Of a DNA stretch of 64,000 bases, positions 1-11,439 are shown piece by piece. Origin of the DNA: Eutrigla gurnardus (taxonomy: Eukaryota; Chordata; Actinopteri; Perciformes; Triglidae). A program made the position numbers and the translations under genes. Positions within the stretch are counted from its first letter, which is position 1. Each line of letters starts with the position of its first letter. The notes under the pieces are model-generated. The model did no database searches, was not told the origin of the DNA, and saw only the letters and a list, made by a program, of their open reading frames with translations. The stretch spans positions 2,557,520 through 2,621,519 of the forward strand of contig OY741271.1 of assembly GCA_963514095.1 (NCBI GenBank), given 5' to 3'.

Positions 1-255
1 AGTGTATCGCTACAGCCCTAGTGCTGTTCCCGGAGTTAACTATTTCACCACCCTCCCCTCGTATTTATGGGTTTATTTTTAACAATTTAAAAGCCTTTCT
101 ATAGAAAGGAAAGGCTACAGTGAGGTCGTTTTTATTTTGTAACTACAATGTAGTTGTCCATTTACTCTTCTCCGTCCTGACGCCGCAATGTGATCTCCCT
201 GCTGATGTGAGGGCCGCAGAGTCCCTCCCCATCTTCTGTAGGAGACTCAAGACCC

Positions 256-463
256 TGTTGTTAAATGGTTGTATAGCGCTTTTGTCCAAAGCGCTTTACA
301 GTAATAACTGACATTCACCCATTCACACACACATTCACACACCGACGGCAGAGTCAACCACGCAGGGCGACAGGGACACCAGGCACTCAGCTAGGAGGAG
401 CCGGGGATCGAACCGGCAATCTTGCGGTTACCAGCCAACCCGCTCTACCTCCTAAACCCCCCG
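256..463 (-). repeat. tRNA-derived SINE
   Basis: Read on the minus strand, this begins with a tRNA-like head: a tRNA-like A box around GTAGAGCGGGTTGG and a clear B box GGTTCGATCCCC. It ends in a tail containing TAAAGCGCTTTGG, a common 3' end of fish SINEs. There is no cloverleaf-quality acceptor stem, so this is a retroposed SINE and not a working tRNA gene. Family name not assigned. Confidence 0.75.
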
Positions 464-482
464 GTTGTTCACCTGGACTCTG

Positions 483-605
483 CTTAGCATGTAAATGTAA
501 TGTAAATGTAATGTAAATGTTACTGTGATGTAAATATACATGCAATGTACATGTAATGTAAATGTACATGTAAATGTAATGTAATTGTATTGTAAATACT
601 ATGTA
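483..605. repeat. AT-rich short tandem repeat (ATGTAA-type)
   Basis: Degenerate head-to-tail copies of an ATGTAAATGTA-like unit of about 11-12 bp. The open frame across it on the minus strand is repeat translation, not a gene. Confidence 0.8.
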
Positions 606-1260
606 AATGTTTGTGTTCTGTAACACTTGAAACTTCTGACTGGTCAGAATTCAGATTTTAGTTTATTATATGTAGCCATTTTATGTATATGAAATTGAGT
701 TTTATAATGATCTACAGTGTTTGTGTGATGTTCAGGGAGAAAATAAATTATATTTGAACCAAAACTAACCTTATCATATCTTCACATCTCACTATAAAGG
801 AACATTTAAGCCTGACAGCGATTAAGAAACATTTGAAAAAAGATATAAATCCTGTTATATATAGCGATATCGACTGATATGAAAGAAATGATTGTGATAA
901 TATTTTTTCCATATCACCCAGCCCTAGTCTGAACGTGCTGCTAAAAGTTTCAGATTGATTGATGGATGTGGTGATACTATTGGTTATAAGTGGTTCATAC
1001 TAGCTGATGTAAACATGCCTCATATTTTGTTTTCTGGTGAAGATCGAGATATTGGACTTTGGATCTATAAAATACATAGAAACCTATTTTAGTTTTTGTG
1101 CTGTATATATTGTTAAACCGGTGTTCTGTGGAGCTAAAGGGGTTAAGGGGTTAAATAATAATTTAAATTATGAAGGAAAAAAAACAAACATATTTAACAA
1201 TAAATAGGCTACAAAGTGTTGTTATCAGAGTTGACTGGAGCGCTAGTCCTTAACTAGACA
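606..1260. other. AT-rich stretch without a recognised gene
   Basis: No coding frame with protein-like composition. The part around 850-925, rich in ATATCGATA-like text, resembles the end of a dispersed fish repeat, but I cannot place it in a family. Confidence 0.4.
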
Positions 1261-2402
1261 GGTGAACAGGTGACTTTCACGGGGATGCAGGGTCACTCGG
1301 ACCGACCCCGACCCGGTCTCCTTCAGTCACACAGGAAGCTACTTACCCGCAGAAGTGCGCTTTCATTTTCACCAACTCTGGGTCCAAGTCCATTATGGAT
1401 CCGTTTGGCGCGAGCACGTGCATGGCTCCGGTCCCGCCCAGGCCCCGGTACGTGGACCGACCCGGACCAGCTGGAACACGTCGGACGTTACACAACAACC
1501 CGGGACGGACGTCTCGTCCGGTTCTCTCCGGAGGAAACTTTCTGCAGTCGACTCAGCGGCTCTCTGGAGGGGAGTAGTCTAGGTAACGCGACTGCTTCCG
1601 GTTTACCGTTTCACAATAAAAGGCATTCTAACAGAAGTAGTCTGTGATGGAAGACCTGATGGATCAGTGCTTTTATTTTGTAAGTGGAACCTCGTTACCT
1701 TTTGTGGCTTACTATGGTTACCGGGATCCAGATCCACCTGTCCCCTTGGTTAGGACCGGGATGCGGGTCGTCCAGACACACGGGTGGTCTGTGGTGGCCT
1801 GCCCATGTCATATTCCAGTCTCTTTTCATTCCCTGAAATAATTAACGTCAACCTGAATGTTTTCAACATCGTGTTTTCATTTGAATGTTTGAGTAAAGTT
1901 GAATCGGACAAGACAATAAACACGCGGTGTTTCCGAGGGGAGAGATGGCTGAGATCCGCCGCAGTAATGCAGTCGTCAAGCGCCCCTTGCTGGTCGAATA
2001 ACAAACTACTTCAGGCGTTTATGTGAATATGGCTTTACATATAAAGAATAATGTAAAATTCAGATTGTTTGAGTTATACACACAGCTCACAAAAATAAGG
2101 GAACTTCATCCCCGTCTGAATCCAGGTCAACTAAAGGTCATATTGATAACATTTTTACGTAAACAAATATATTTAATAAATAATACATCCACGGAGCTTT
2201 TAGAAAGGTGCAGAATCAAAAGTATCACTTCTCGTGAAAACATTTTTTGATTGTCAATTAATCATTTTAAAAAGTTGTCGGTCCGTAATGAATGTTTTGT
2301 TTACCTCTGTGTGTGACGTGTGGCTGGGGCTTCAAGCAAGGCTTGTGAGCCAATAGAATAACGACGTTGGTATCACATGGTATCTCTTTGAAGTCATGGG
2401 GT
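1261..2402. other. CpG-rich segment (1270-1600) and flank, no recognised gene
   Basis: Bases 1270-1600 are much richer in GC and CpG than their surroundings, and several overlapping frames are open for 60-125 codons. This is what a CpG-rich stretch gives by chance. None of the translations resembles a family I know. It could be a CpG-island promoter with a first exon, or part of a repeat. I assign no product. Confidence 0.3.
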
Positions 2403-2764
2403 TGTTATAAGAATTTTGTATAACCTCATGTCTTAAAGTTTTCTTTGTTCAGGTTACAGCTTTATGTGTTGAACTGTTTATTACTTTAGTATCCCCATTG
2501 CTGACCTAAATGTTATCAGAGGCCTGGCAGTCAGGAGGTCTGGTTCTACACATTGGTTGACTGCCAGTGACGTGTTATCTCCTTTGCCTTTAAAAAGACT
2601 CAAGTCATAACACTGATTTGAGCACTTTCTCTGTAGCATCCTCACACGTTGTTGCATTGTAACTGCTCCTCTTGATCAAGATTAAAGTCAGACGTCGACT
2701 TTACTTCTGTATCTGATCTCCTCCTTGGGTGAATTTATTCGTTTACGGACAAATTCTTTTAACA
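2403..2764 (+). repeat. LTR of endogenous retrovirus A (5' LTR)
   Basis: A 362-bp unit starting TGTTATAAG and ending TTTTAACA, hence 5'-TG...CA-3'. It is related along its length to the unit at 31291-31627, which lies just behind a purine tract. The next text, TTTTGGCAAACAGGG, sits where a tRNA primer site should be, but I cannot match it to a tRNA. A gag-like frame follows about 1 kb downstream, so this is the 5' LTR. It contains an A/T box (TTTAAAAA, near 2590) that the other copy lacks because of a deletion. Confidence 0.8.
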
Positions 2765-3087
2765 TTTTGGCAAACAGGGAACCAATATCTGTTTCTCCTC
2801 TCCAACCACCGGACCTGAATACCTTGCAAGGGGGAGTCCAGGACTCCTACAGAAAGACCTCAGCTGCGGGCCCCTAAAGGGTCCGTTTGGCACACAGAGG
2901 CCAGGCTCGGCTGGAGAGGAGAGCAGTGACGGGGTCTGAACGAAGGAGGAATCTGAGACATCAAAAAGAAATTAAGGTAGGAAGAGTATTTACTGAATCA
3001 GAAAAAGGTTTTACTCAACATATAAAAAATAATAATAATATCCTGAGTGGGGGTTGTTTGCACCATTTGGTAAAACACCGAGATGGG

Positions 3088-3428
3088 CTAGGGTTAAAGT
3101 CCCGAAAAGCGCAGCTAGGTTAAAGTCCGTGGGTTAAAGTCCCGAAAAGCGCAGCTAGGTTAAAGTCCGTGGGTTAAAGTCCCGAAAAGCGCAGCTAGGT
3201 TAAAGTCCGTGGGTTAAAGTCCCGAAAAGCGCAGCTAGGTTAAAGTCCGTGGGTTAAAGTCCCGAAAAGCGCAGCTAGGTTAAAGTCCGTGGGTTAAAGT
3301 CCCGAAAAGCGCAGCTAGGTTAAAGTCCGTGGGTTAAAGTCCCGTGAAGCGCAGCTAGGTTAAAGTCCGTGGGTTAAAGTCCCGAAAAGCTAGGGTTAAA
3401 GTCCGTGGGTTAAAGTCCCAAAAAGCGC
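3088..3428. repeat. 40-bp minisatellite in the leader of provirus A
   Basis: About eight head-to-tail copies of a 40-bp unit containing GGGTTAAAGTCCCG and AAGCGCAGCTAGGTT. The copies are nearly identical, with one or two substitutions and a truncated copy near 3390. It lies between the 5' LTR and gag, where the packaging signal and splice donor of a retrovirus normally sit. The array is too regular and short-spaced to be a CRISPR and has no spacers. Confidence 0.9.
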
Positions 3429-3708
3429 CGTGCTGTCTAGGAAAGGGGTTTTACCAAATCGGGAGGATATGTTTTCTACTCATTTAGCAAGACACAGAGA
3501 ACTGCGTTGACGACAGTCGACCAGATACAAAAAAAAAGGAGAGGAGGGATTCTCCTATCGGGACGTTTTTTGATTCGGAGGGAGTTTTGCTAAGTCAGTA
3601 AAAAACAAAAAAAAGAGGTCAAAAGCGCTGGAACTCAGGTAAGACAAATAAAATTAAAACAGTATATACGAAAAAGACATAAAAAATAAAACATAAAATC
3701 AACTGAAT

Positions 3709-3716
<8 letters not shown>

Positions 3717-3741
<25 letters not shown>
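3717..3741. repeat. (TA)n microsatellite
   Basis: Short perfect TA run in the leader upstream of gag. Confidence 0.9.
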
Positions 3742-3792
3742 GCCTATATAGAATAAAATAGAATAAAGTGAACTAGACATAAATTAAATAAG

Positions 3793-4629
3793 ATGGGTAA
3801 CAGTTATTCGTGTTGCGGCCGGAACACTAAAGCTGAGGTAGAACAGTATACAGGAGATGCAAAACGCATGCAGACAAAGGATAATGACAACATAAAACAT
3901 CTTAAACTATGGAAAACCAAATATGGGTTTCGGGAAAAACTTGATGTTGGGGAAACTAAGCGATTGGAAGAGGAAGATAAAAAGAAAAAATTAGAACAGG
4001 AAGAGGAAGATAAAATAGAAAAATTAGAGCAGGGGAGAAAAGAAGAAGAAACACACCAACAGACAAATTCTAATCTTTATCCTGTTCTTTATTCTCGCCG
4101 AGAACAACGGAGAAATGATGACAGAGTCCCTCTGGGTCCGACGCCTGTCCCTCCCCCTACCCGGATCGGCCTCATCTGCGGCCACCTCCACTCCACCCCA
4201 GGCCAGCACATGTTCCGGCCTCCTCCGAACCGCCAGAAGCCTCCGCTCCGCAAATACCAGGGCACCCATGGGACGCAGAACAAGGGGGTAAAACTCGTAG
4301 TGGTAAGACATTCAATCCTCTTACTTCATCACATACACAGAAACAAGAAAAAGGAGAAGATAAGTGATTCCTTTGTGTTAGATGATGATGATGATGATTG
4401 GAGGAGTGACTGCAATGTGCTTTTCCGAGAGGGTGCACCGAGAAAGCGGGGTGGATGGCGGAGAGGAGAAGGAGAGAGGGGAGGGGGCGCGGAGGGGAGC
4501 AAATCGAGAGACAGGAACGATACTTGCTATAACTGTGGTAAAACTGGACATTGGATGAGAAACTGCAGGTCCGGAGGAGGACGAGGAGGAGGGGCAAGAG
4601 GCAGAGGCAGAGGACTCAGACGGCATTGA
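3793..4629 (+). pseudogene. Endogenous retrovirus A gag remnant (MA-like start and nucleocapsid)
   Basis: A 278-codon open frame. It starts MGNSYSCCG, a myristoylation-type N-terminus (glycine 2, serine nearby, two cysteines that could be palmitoylated), as expected of a matrix protein that targets membrane. Residues about 55-85 are a Lys/Glu-rich, coiled-coil-like stretch. Near residues 245-260 is one CCHC zinc knuckle (CX2CX4HX4C, starting CYNCGKTGHW) followed by a Gly/Arg-rich tail typical of RNA-binding nucleocapsid. At 278 codons it is far shorter than a usual gag (about 500), and I see no capsid major homology region, so the middle appears deleted. It is followed by broken pol. Family assignment is gamma-like on the single knuckle. 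Confidence 0.75.
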
Positions 4630-4749
4630 GACTCATCTCCCCGGAACCGAGAATCATCACCTGCATGACTATCTCAACGGACAGGTCATGCTGAGACACA
4701 CACACACACACATACACAGCACACGGGCGATGTCATCAAATTTAGCTAA

Positions 4750-6767
4750 ATTTAACCCACCAAAATTCTATTGTATGATATTCTGATAGCTTCAAAAGCT
4801 CAAGCTGACTGTAAAACAGACACTCTGGCACTGCTAAAGTTTTTAGCTGAACAAGGTCACAGAGCAAGTAGAGACAAACTCCAGTTGTAGAAACAAACAG
4901 TGAAGTATTTGGGTTTTAATATATCTCAGGAAGGAAAACATCTCGATGACAAACGCAAAGAAGCTATTCTGCAAGCTCCAAAACAAAACAAAACAAAAAA
5001 AAGCAAATTATGTCATTCTTAGGCATGACAGGCTTTTGCAGGCAATGGATTGCTAATTATGCTGAATTAGCACAACCACTGCAGAGTGTAATCTATGATC
5101 AACCTATGGCAGCCAGAGATACATTATTTGGACACAAGAGGCAGAACAATCCTTTAAACAACTAAAACAGGTTTTAGTGAGCACATCAGTATTAGCACTC
5201 CCAGACTACAAAAAACCTTTCATCCAAACATGTGACGTGAGACAAGGATTCATGACTAGCGTTCTAACACAGCGTTTTGGACAAAAACTAAGACCGGTAG
5301 CTTATTACTCTTCTAAACTTGATCCCATAGAGCTATGCCTCCATGCTTACAGGCAGTGCAGGCAGCAGCTATTGCTGTCCAGAGTTCAGCTTCACTCGTG
5401 TTATTTCATCCATTGACACTGAAGGTTTCACATGCGGTTTCTGTACTTCTGATGCAAAACAAAGTAGCTTTCATGTCACCAGCACGGCATCTCAATTGTA
5501 TGACAATACTAATGGCACAGCCACATTTGACAATTGAACGTTGCAACACATTGAATCCATTCACACTTTTGCCACACGAACAGGACGGTGATAAACATGA
5601 CTGCTTAGCTAAAACTGAGGAGACTGTTTTGCCGAGAGCAGACCTGACTGATACACCACTCACACCTGCAGGAAAAATCCAGATGGCACGAACGCCAGTG
5701 GCTACGCGGTGGTGACACAGGGGAGGGTGCTGAAATCCTCACCTTTGCCATCACATTTCTCAGCACAGGCAGCAGAGATAGTAGCTTTGACGGAGGCATG
5801 TAGATTGGGGGAAGGGAAAGCTATCACAGTCTACACAGATAGCCAGTATGCATTCTCCACACTGCATGTTTTCGCACAACAGTGGAAAAACAGAGGCATG
5901 GTAACATCTACAGGCAAAGCTATTCAACACAAAGATTTGATACTAACTTTATTGCAGTCTGTAAATGCGCAGCACACACTACCGGGACTGATCCAGTTTC
6001 ACGAGGAAATCGCAAAGCAGACGAAGAAGCTAAACGCGCAGCAACAGAGGGACAGGGTTCAGATTACATTTGTGTAGCTGATAGCCCATCCTTCCTAAAA
6101 CCCTCTATAGATTTGCAGCTATTTTGAGCCATGGAATTACCCATGTCTCAACAGGAGGGATGGTGGCAATGATAAGTAAATGTTTTACAACATATAGATT
6201 CCAAAAGTACTCTAAAAATATGTTTTACAACATTTAGATTCCAAAAGTACTCTAAAAATATTTTTTACAACATATAGATTCCAAAAGTACTCTAAACATT
6301 ATTGTGCATCCTGTTTGATTTGCTCCCAGCACAACTCACAAGGAAGAATGAGACCTAAAAGAGGAGCGTTCCCGAAAGCTGAATATCCTTTCCAAACAAT
6401 AAGCATGGACTTCATCGAACTAAACAAATCAGAGGGGAAGAAATACTGTCTGGTAATAGTAGATATGTTTTCAAAATGGGTTGAAATCACACCAACAGCA
6501 ACAAACAACGCTATAGTGGTAGCAAAAATCCTTGCTACTATTATTGCACCAAGATTCGGATTCCCAGAAACAATTTACTGTGATAACGGTTCACATTTCG
6601 GAAACCAAGTCATGGCTAAATTATCAGAAATGTTTAACATCCAACAAAAATTTCATTGCAGTTATCATTGGTATCACTGGTCATCTCCTCGCTGGGAAGG
6701 TCCATATCAGGTTCTGCTATCTACACCGACAGCAGTCCGCATCGCTGAGAGAGGAACGTGAGTTCAT
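4750..6767 (+). pseudogene. Endogenous retrovirus A pol remnant (RT, RNase H, integrase), frame-broken
   Basis: Fragments in order: the end of reverse transcriptase (about 4790-5010, with VKYLGFNIS) and its connection (FLGMTGFCRQW near 5010-5050); RNase H (about 5670-6070, with the TDSQYA acidic motif); integrase (6300-6760, with MDFIEL and the CDNGSHF catalytic aspartates). Damage seen: a stop in the RT thumb (near 4890), small frameshifts around 5130-5330, and a deletion of the RNase H start near 5665. A 28-base deletion at about 5955 relative to the second copy at 27696 shifts the frame. A roughly 46-bp segment is triplicated at 6183-6298. Integrase lacks the segment with its third catalytic acid after about 6665. 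Non-functional. Confidence 0.85.
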
Positions 6768-6830
6768 CTGACACACTGTAAGAGAGCATACAGCACTCCA
6801 GGGGAGACAGATAAGTAAAAGCACCACACC

Positions 6831-8358
6831 ATGGCAGATAGACCGTGGCATCCGTTTCGAAGGACGGGATGCGGCATGAGAGGAACATTGTGTCTAATGA
6901 GTTTGATAGCAGTGATAGTGGTAGTTCCGATACTCTGGGTACACGAACGTCAGTCTCAACAATCGAATGGCAACAACAATCGCACCGCAGCTGAATCACT
7001 GATTGTAAATACGACACAAGCCAATACAATGCTAGCCAATACAACGCTAGCCAAATTAAGAGCGAGAAGAGAGATAGGACCGCAAACCAATGGAGACACC
7101 AGACCAGTGAAGGTCAGCATAACGTGTACTGTATAACTCTATGTCTCTACCCGCTGACAGGAACTGCACCACTGTACACCACTTGTTTCCCCCTGTGCCA
7201 ACTCACACGCGGCCACCCTGGTTTGAGCCATATGACGGCAACTACACCTGTCTGTCTAGAGAAGAAGGTACGGTTAGTGTAGGAACTTTGGCTCCCTGTA
7301 ATCTAACCCTGAAGTTATCAGCAGGAGAAGGGGGTGTGCAGGATGTGTGGGTGAGAAGACAACTTGTGACCAGGGCAGACATCTGGTGGTTCTGCGGTGG
7401 TAAGACACTTAGAACAACATTACCAACTGACTGGATGGGTCTCTGTGCAACTTGTAATGCCATTCTATGTCCTGCCTTTGAATAATACAAAATCCCTACA
7501 GCATACAGAGGCCTCAGAGACGCTGCACCTTTTAAGAGAGATGCCCCGGACGGCTCCTTTGATCCTCATGTTTATGTGGACGCTATTGGGGTGCCTCGGG
7601 GAGTCCCTAACAGAGTGAAAGCGAGAGATCAGATTGCAGCAGGTTTCGAATCAATGTTCATGTGGTGGGCAACCACAAATACAAATTTTGATTGGATTAA
7701 CTATTTGTACTATAACCAACAGAGATTCATCAATCACACCAGAGACGGCATCAGGGGATTATCTTTATAATTAGATAGGACTAGTCTCATGGCATGGCAG
7801 AAACGGCTGGCGCTGGACATGCTGCTGGCCGAGAAGGGAGGCGTGTGTAAGATGTTTGGGGATATGTGTTGCACCTTCATTCCCAATAACACCGCCCCTG
7901 ATGGCAGTGTGACTAGGGCGCTGGCAGGTTTGACATCGCTATCCGAGGAGTTCGCAGAAAACTCAGGTATTGACGATCACCCTTACTTTTCATGGATGGA
8001 GAACATGTTCAGGAGGTGGTCAGGGCTCATACAATCAGTTCTGGTAACCATAATCATAATAACCACAATTGTGACTACATTGTGTTGTTGTTGTGTTCCA
8101 TTCCTGAGAGACTTAGTTCAGAGGCTGATTGACGTTGCCATGAACAAGATGTTATTGTACACCAGAGTGCCGGATGATGAGGATAAAGGTGATGCAACAT
8201 CATATCTATCAGATTACGGTGACGATGAAATAACCCCTGTGAAGTGTGCTTCCCGATTCCTAGGTGACCAGAAAGTTCCAGGTGATCTGCAAGCCGAGGA
8301 CATGTGCGGGGACTTGGAGGATTTCTATGGTGACACTGGAGTTGAAATAAAAACATAA
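6831..8358 (+). pseudogene. Endogenous retrovirus A env remnant (SU and TM)
   Basis: An N-terminal signal-anchor-like hydrophobic stretch (near 6880-6945) opens the surface subunit. SU continues with N-glycosylation sequons but is broken by stops or frameshifts near 7136, 7485 and 7770. The last frame (7789-8358, 189 codons) is the transmembrane subunit. It has a CX6CC motif near 7846, a membrane span near 8035-8095 ending in a cysteine cluster, and a long acidic cytoplasmic tail. CX6CC is the hallmark of gamma-type and epsilon-type Env, which mediates receptor binding and fusion. With SU split into several frames the protein cannot be made whole from this copy. Confidence 0.85.
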
Positions 8359-8419
8359 ATTCCACAGCACAATGATGTATTTGCAGAAAATCCCAAAAGG
8401 AAGATGTAAAATACGTACT

Positions 8420-8600
8420 CTGCAGTGGGGTTGTACCTCATCAGACGCATGGGTGCTGTGGAGATGAGTTGTTTCACCTGGTTGAAAGCGTCTACTTGTG
8501 ATGCGTCCCAGGTCAATACCGCCTCAGTTTTCTGCAGGTCATTGAGGGGTTTTATCACTTCTGACAGGTTGGGCAGGTTCACAGGTAGTCCAGCTCCACC
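8420..8600 (-). mobile_element. Ty3/gypsy retrotransposon pol fragment
   Basis: Minus-strand frame with the typical RT/RNase H connection text of gypsy elements (LPNLSEVIKPLNDL and DAFNQVKQLIS). Only this short piece is present. It abuts the env end of provirus A, whose 3' LTR is missing here, so it probably marks a rearrangement or insertion boundary. No LTR of its own is recognisable. Confidence 0.7.
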
Positions 8601-8639
8601 AGGATCCACATCCGTATGTGGTCACAAGAAGGTTTGCTG

Positions 8640-9240
8640 TGTCTCCCAGCAGTCTTAAGAGTCTGGAGGAGGACCTAGAGTCTGGCTGTAAGATCAGGAG
8701 AGCTGGACAGGGCCGAGCTGAGCTGTCAATCTCAAGAGAGCCGTAGAATGCTATTACGCCTGGAAAGAAGAACTGAGTTTGAGCTAAAAGGAGGATGAGG
8801 CGAGGTGATTTTAAAGGTCACATACTGTTTTCATCAATTTCACACAGCTGTCAGAGGTACAACAACACTGTATTCAATATGCATTGCCCCAAACCCATCT
8901 GTGGTCCTGAATTTCAGCTGTCTAAAGGTTGCTCAAATGAGCTTTACTGAGAACATGCTGTTTCTGTGTCTGCACCTTTAAATGCTAATGAGCTCCATCT
9001 GTCATCCTACTCGGAGAGAAGGAGACTATGCAACGCCGCAGCATGCGGCAATGTTTACGTGGATGTATCGCTATGGCTCGCCTATGTGGCTCAGGTGAAG
9101 TTGCTGGGGCCCGTATTGTGGGGACAGATACTTTTACTAGGGTCAGTGTCGAGGCAGTCAGCTTTGTACTGACCCTTGTTACTGAAGCAGCCCGATATGA
9201 AGTGGTTAGCACACACATAGAAGCTAACACGGACCGAAGC
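8640..9240. other. Dispersed-repeat-like stretch, no gene
   Basis: No coding content. Text such as AAAGGTCACATACTG (about 8814) and the run to 9060 resembles the ends of short non-autonomous DNA elements, but I could not delimit one. The open frames are GC-rich chance frames. Confidence 0.35.
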
Positions 9241-9842
9241 CGTAAAAATGAAACGCAAGAGACCAGACCCGGACCGCCGTGCACGGTGCTCTGTCGGACA
9301 CACGCCACTGGGTTCAGTCCGACCGGAGGCAGCAGTGAAGACGCTATGGGTCTGTCGGTCGCGCGCTCCCGCGCTGTCTGTCCGTGATGTTGGTCCACAC
9401 TCTCCGTGCGTGCTGTGGGTCTGTGCGCGCTGTCGGTCCGTGCCAGTCCGTGCTGCTGTCGGCCCGGGCTGTCAGTCCTGCTGTCGGTCTGTCCATGCTC
9501 TCGTCAGTGCTCTCCGTGGGTCTCTCTGGTTGGCGCTGTCTGTCCGCTTTCTCCGTCCGCGCTGTCGGCTCTCAGCGCTGTGTTGCAAAATGCCCCCCCT
9601 TTCGGATCTCCTATCATCGTGCAGAGGAGTTCGGGCTTATGCAAATGACTCCTTTCGTTACGTAACGAAAGGAGCTGAATCTGAACAGCCTGTAGGAGCA
9701 CCGTTTTACCAGAGGGTGGGCTGCAGAGACCATCCAGGAACTGCTTGTTTTCCTCATCCTGGGAGTTGGCAGGCTCAGGGAGGACCAGTTTATAGGTGTA
9801 GAGACCAGAGAAAACCTGTTTTTCATAATATGGCCCCTTTGC
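9240..9842 (-). mobile_element. Non-autonomous DNA element, copy 1 (with 26-bp palindrome)
   Basis: The run from about 9510 to 9842 is the reverse complement of 38997-39320, including the end CATAATATGGCCCC that mirrors GGGGTCATATTATG there. Both copies carry a Cys/Arg-coding GC-rich stretch with degenerate GCGCTGTGGGTCCGT-like units and the same palindrome. No transposase frame is present, so it is non-autonomous. Confidence 0.65.
9649..9674. repeat. 26-bp perfect palindrome
   Basis: CTCCTTTCGTTAC followed by its exact reverse complement, centred on TACGTA. The same 26 bp occur at 39164-39189 inside the other copy of this repeat. Confidence 0.95.
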
Positions 9843-9899
9843 AGTTCTGGTAGATAGTCCTATCCATAAATCAAATTTTGGTTTGGTGCCATTTAACAG

Positions 9900-10082
9900 A
9901 ATAAAATACAGCAGATACATTAAAATAGAAAAAAAAAAAGAGGAAATTAATTAAAATAGAATAAATTACAGGAAATAATTTAAAATAGTATAAAATACAG
10001 GAAAAGAATAATAAAATACAGGAAATAAATTAAGATACAATAAAATACAGGAAATAAATTAAGATACAATAAAATACAGGAA
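9900..10082. repeat. AT-rich tandem repeat (AAAATACAGGAAAT-type)
   Basis: Six or so imperfect copies of a 25-30 bp unit built on AATAAAATACAGGAAAT. The two units at 10009-10080 are near-identical. No coding content. Confidence 0.75.
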
Positions 10083-10249
10083 ATGTGGCAAAGTGTTGAT
10101 GGGAGTGGTAGCAAACATTGGGAATGTAGAGGAGAAAAGGAGTGGACTGAGGACGGCACCCTGTGGAACACCGGCTTCAGGAGTAAAAGGGGTGGAGATG
10201 GAAGGGGAAAAATGTTAATCCGTTGCGCCACATTTTATCAAAAGCATTT

Positions 10250-11420
10250 TCCATGTCAGGAACATTCTGAAATGTTTATTGAATATAGACAAAATGTAAA
10301 CAATAATCCAAAAATAAAGCAGTTTTGGTAACCAGGTTAGAGGTTTATGTAAACTAGGCAGGGGCTTTCAGAGGATCTATGATCAGGAATTGTTGATTTA
10401 CATGAAGCTAGCAAGGGTTACAAAGTTATTTCAAAGACTTTAGAAATTCTGCAGTTTGGCAAACAATCTACAAATGGAGACACTTTGGGACTGTTGCTAC
10501 TCTACCAAAAAGTGGGCGCCCAGTCAAAATGACACGAAGAGCACAATGAATACTCATCAATGAGGTTAAGAAACAACCCCGAATGACAGCCAAGGATTTG
10601 TAGGCATCACTGGAACTGGCTAACATCTCTGTTGAAGAACATTGAACAAGCAGGGTATCTACGGCAGGACACCACGAAGGAAGCCACTGTTTACTAAAAA
10701 GAAGATTGCTGCACGCCAGAAGTTTGCAAAAGAGCACATTGACCCTCCACAGCCGTATTGGCAAAATGTGTTGTGGACTGATGAAACTAAGATTGAACTT
10801 TTTGGAAAAAAGACAGCACTAAATGTGGCGTAGAAAGGTCACGGCATATCATCATGAAAACATCATCCAAACTGTAAAGTATAGTGGAGGAAACATGATT
10901 TGGCCTGCTTTGCTGCATCAGGGTCTGGCCAGCTTGGACTCATTGAGGGGAAGATGAATTCCCAAGTATATCAGACAATCAGGATCAGGGTAGTATATCA
11001 GACAATCAGGATCAGGGTAATGTGAGAATGTCTGTATGTCAGTTGAAACTGTGTAGAAGCAACAGGACAACGACACCAGAGCAAATCCACGACAGAATGG
11101 CTTCAGAAAAACAAAATGGGCCTTTTGGAGTGGCCAAGTCAGAGCTCAGACCTCAGCCCAATAGAGATGCTAGGATTGACTTGAAGAGGGCCAAACACAT
11201 GAGACGCCCAAAGAATATGACAGAGCTGAAGCAGTTCTGCCAGGAAGAATGGGCTAAAATTCCTCCAACGATGTGCAGGTCTGATCCACAGCTATTGCTG
11301 CCAAGGGGGGGGTCAACCAGTTATTAATTCTAAGGGTTCACTTACTTTTTTCACTGCTATTTTGAACATTGAATGTGTGTGTTCAATAAAGACATGAAAG
11401 ATCAGATTTATTTTGTGTGT
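10250..11420 (+). mobile_element. Tc1/mariner transposon relic
   Basis: Reading 10390-11330 in shifting frames gives Tc1-type transposase text: a helix-turn-helix region with GRPVKMTRR-like residues (about 10515), a catalytic-core segment near 10760-10800 (WTDETKIELFG, with the first aspartate), and a terminal segment near 11130-11180 (SDLSPIEM, bearing the third catalytic acid). Stops and frameshifts interrupt it repeatedly, and a 25-bp-scale duplication occurs at 10960-11010. It is a dead copy. Terminal repeats were not resolved; a (TG)n run follows at 11412. Confidence 0.8.
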
Positions 11421-11439
11421 GTGTGTGTGTGTGTGTGTT
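11412..11439. repeat. (TG)n microsatellite
   Basis: Perfect TG dinucleotide run after the Tc1 relic. Confidence 0.95.

Noticed and set aside
1270..2004. Several overlapping frames of 60-125 codons
   Set aside because: CpG-rich sequence opens many frames; no protein similarity recognised and no splice structure.
3088..3428. Regular 40-bp repeats as a CRISPR-like array
   Set aside because: Units are contiguous without unique spacers, and the context is a eukaryotic provirus leader.
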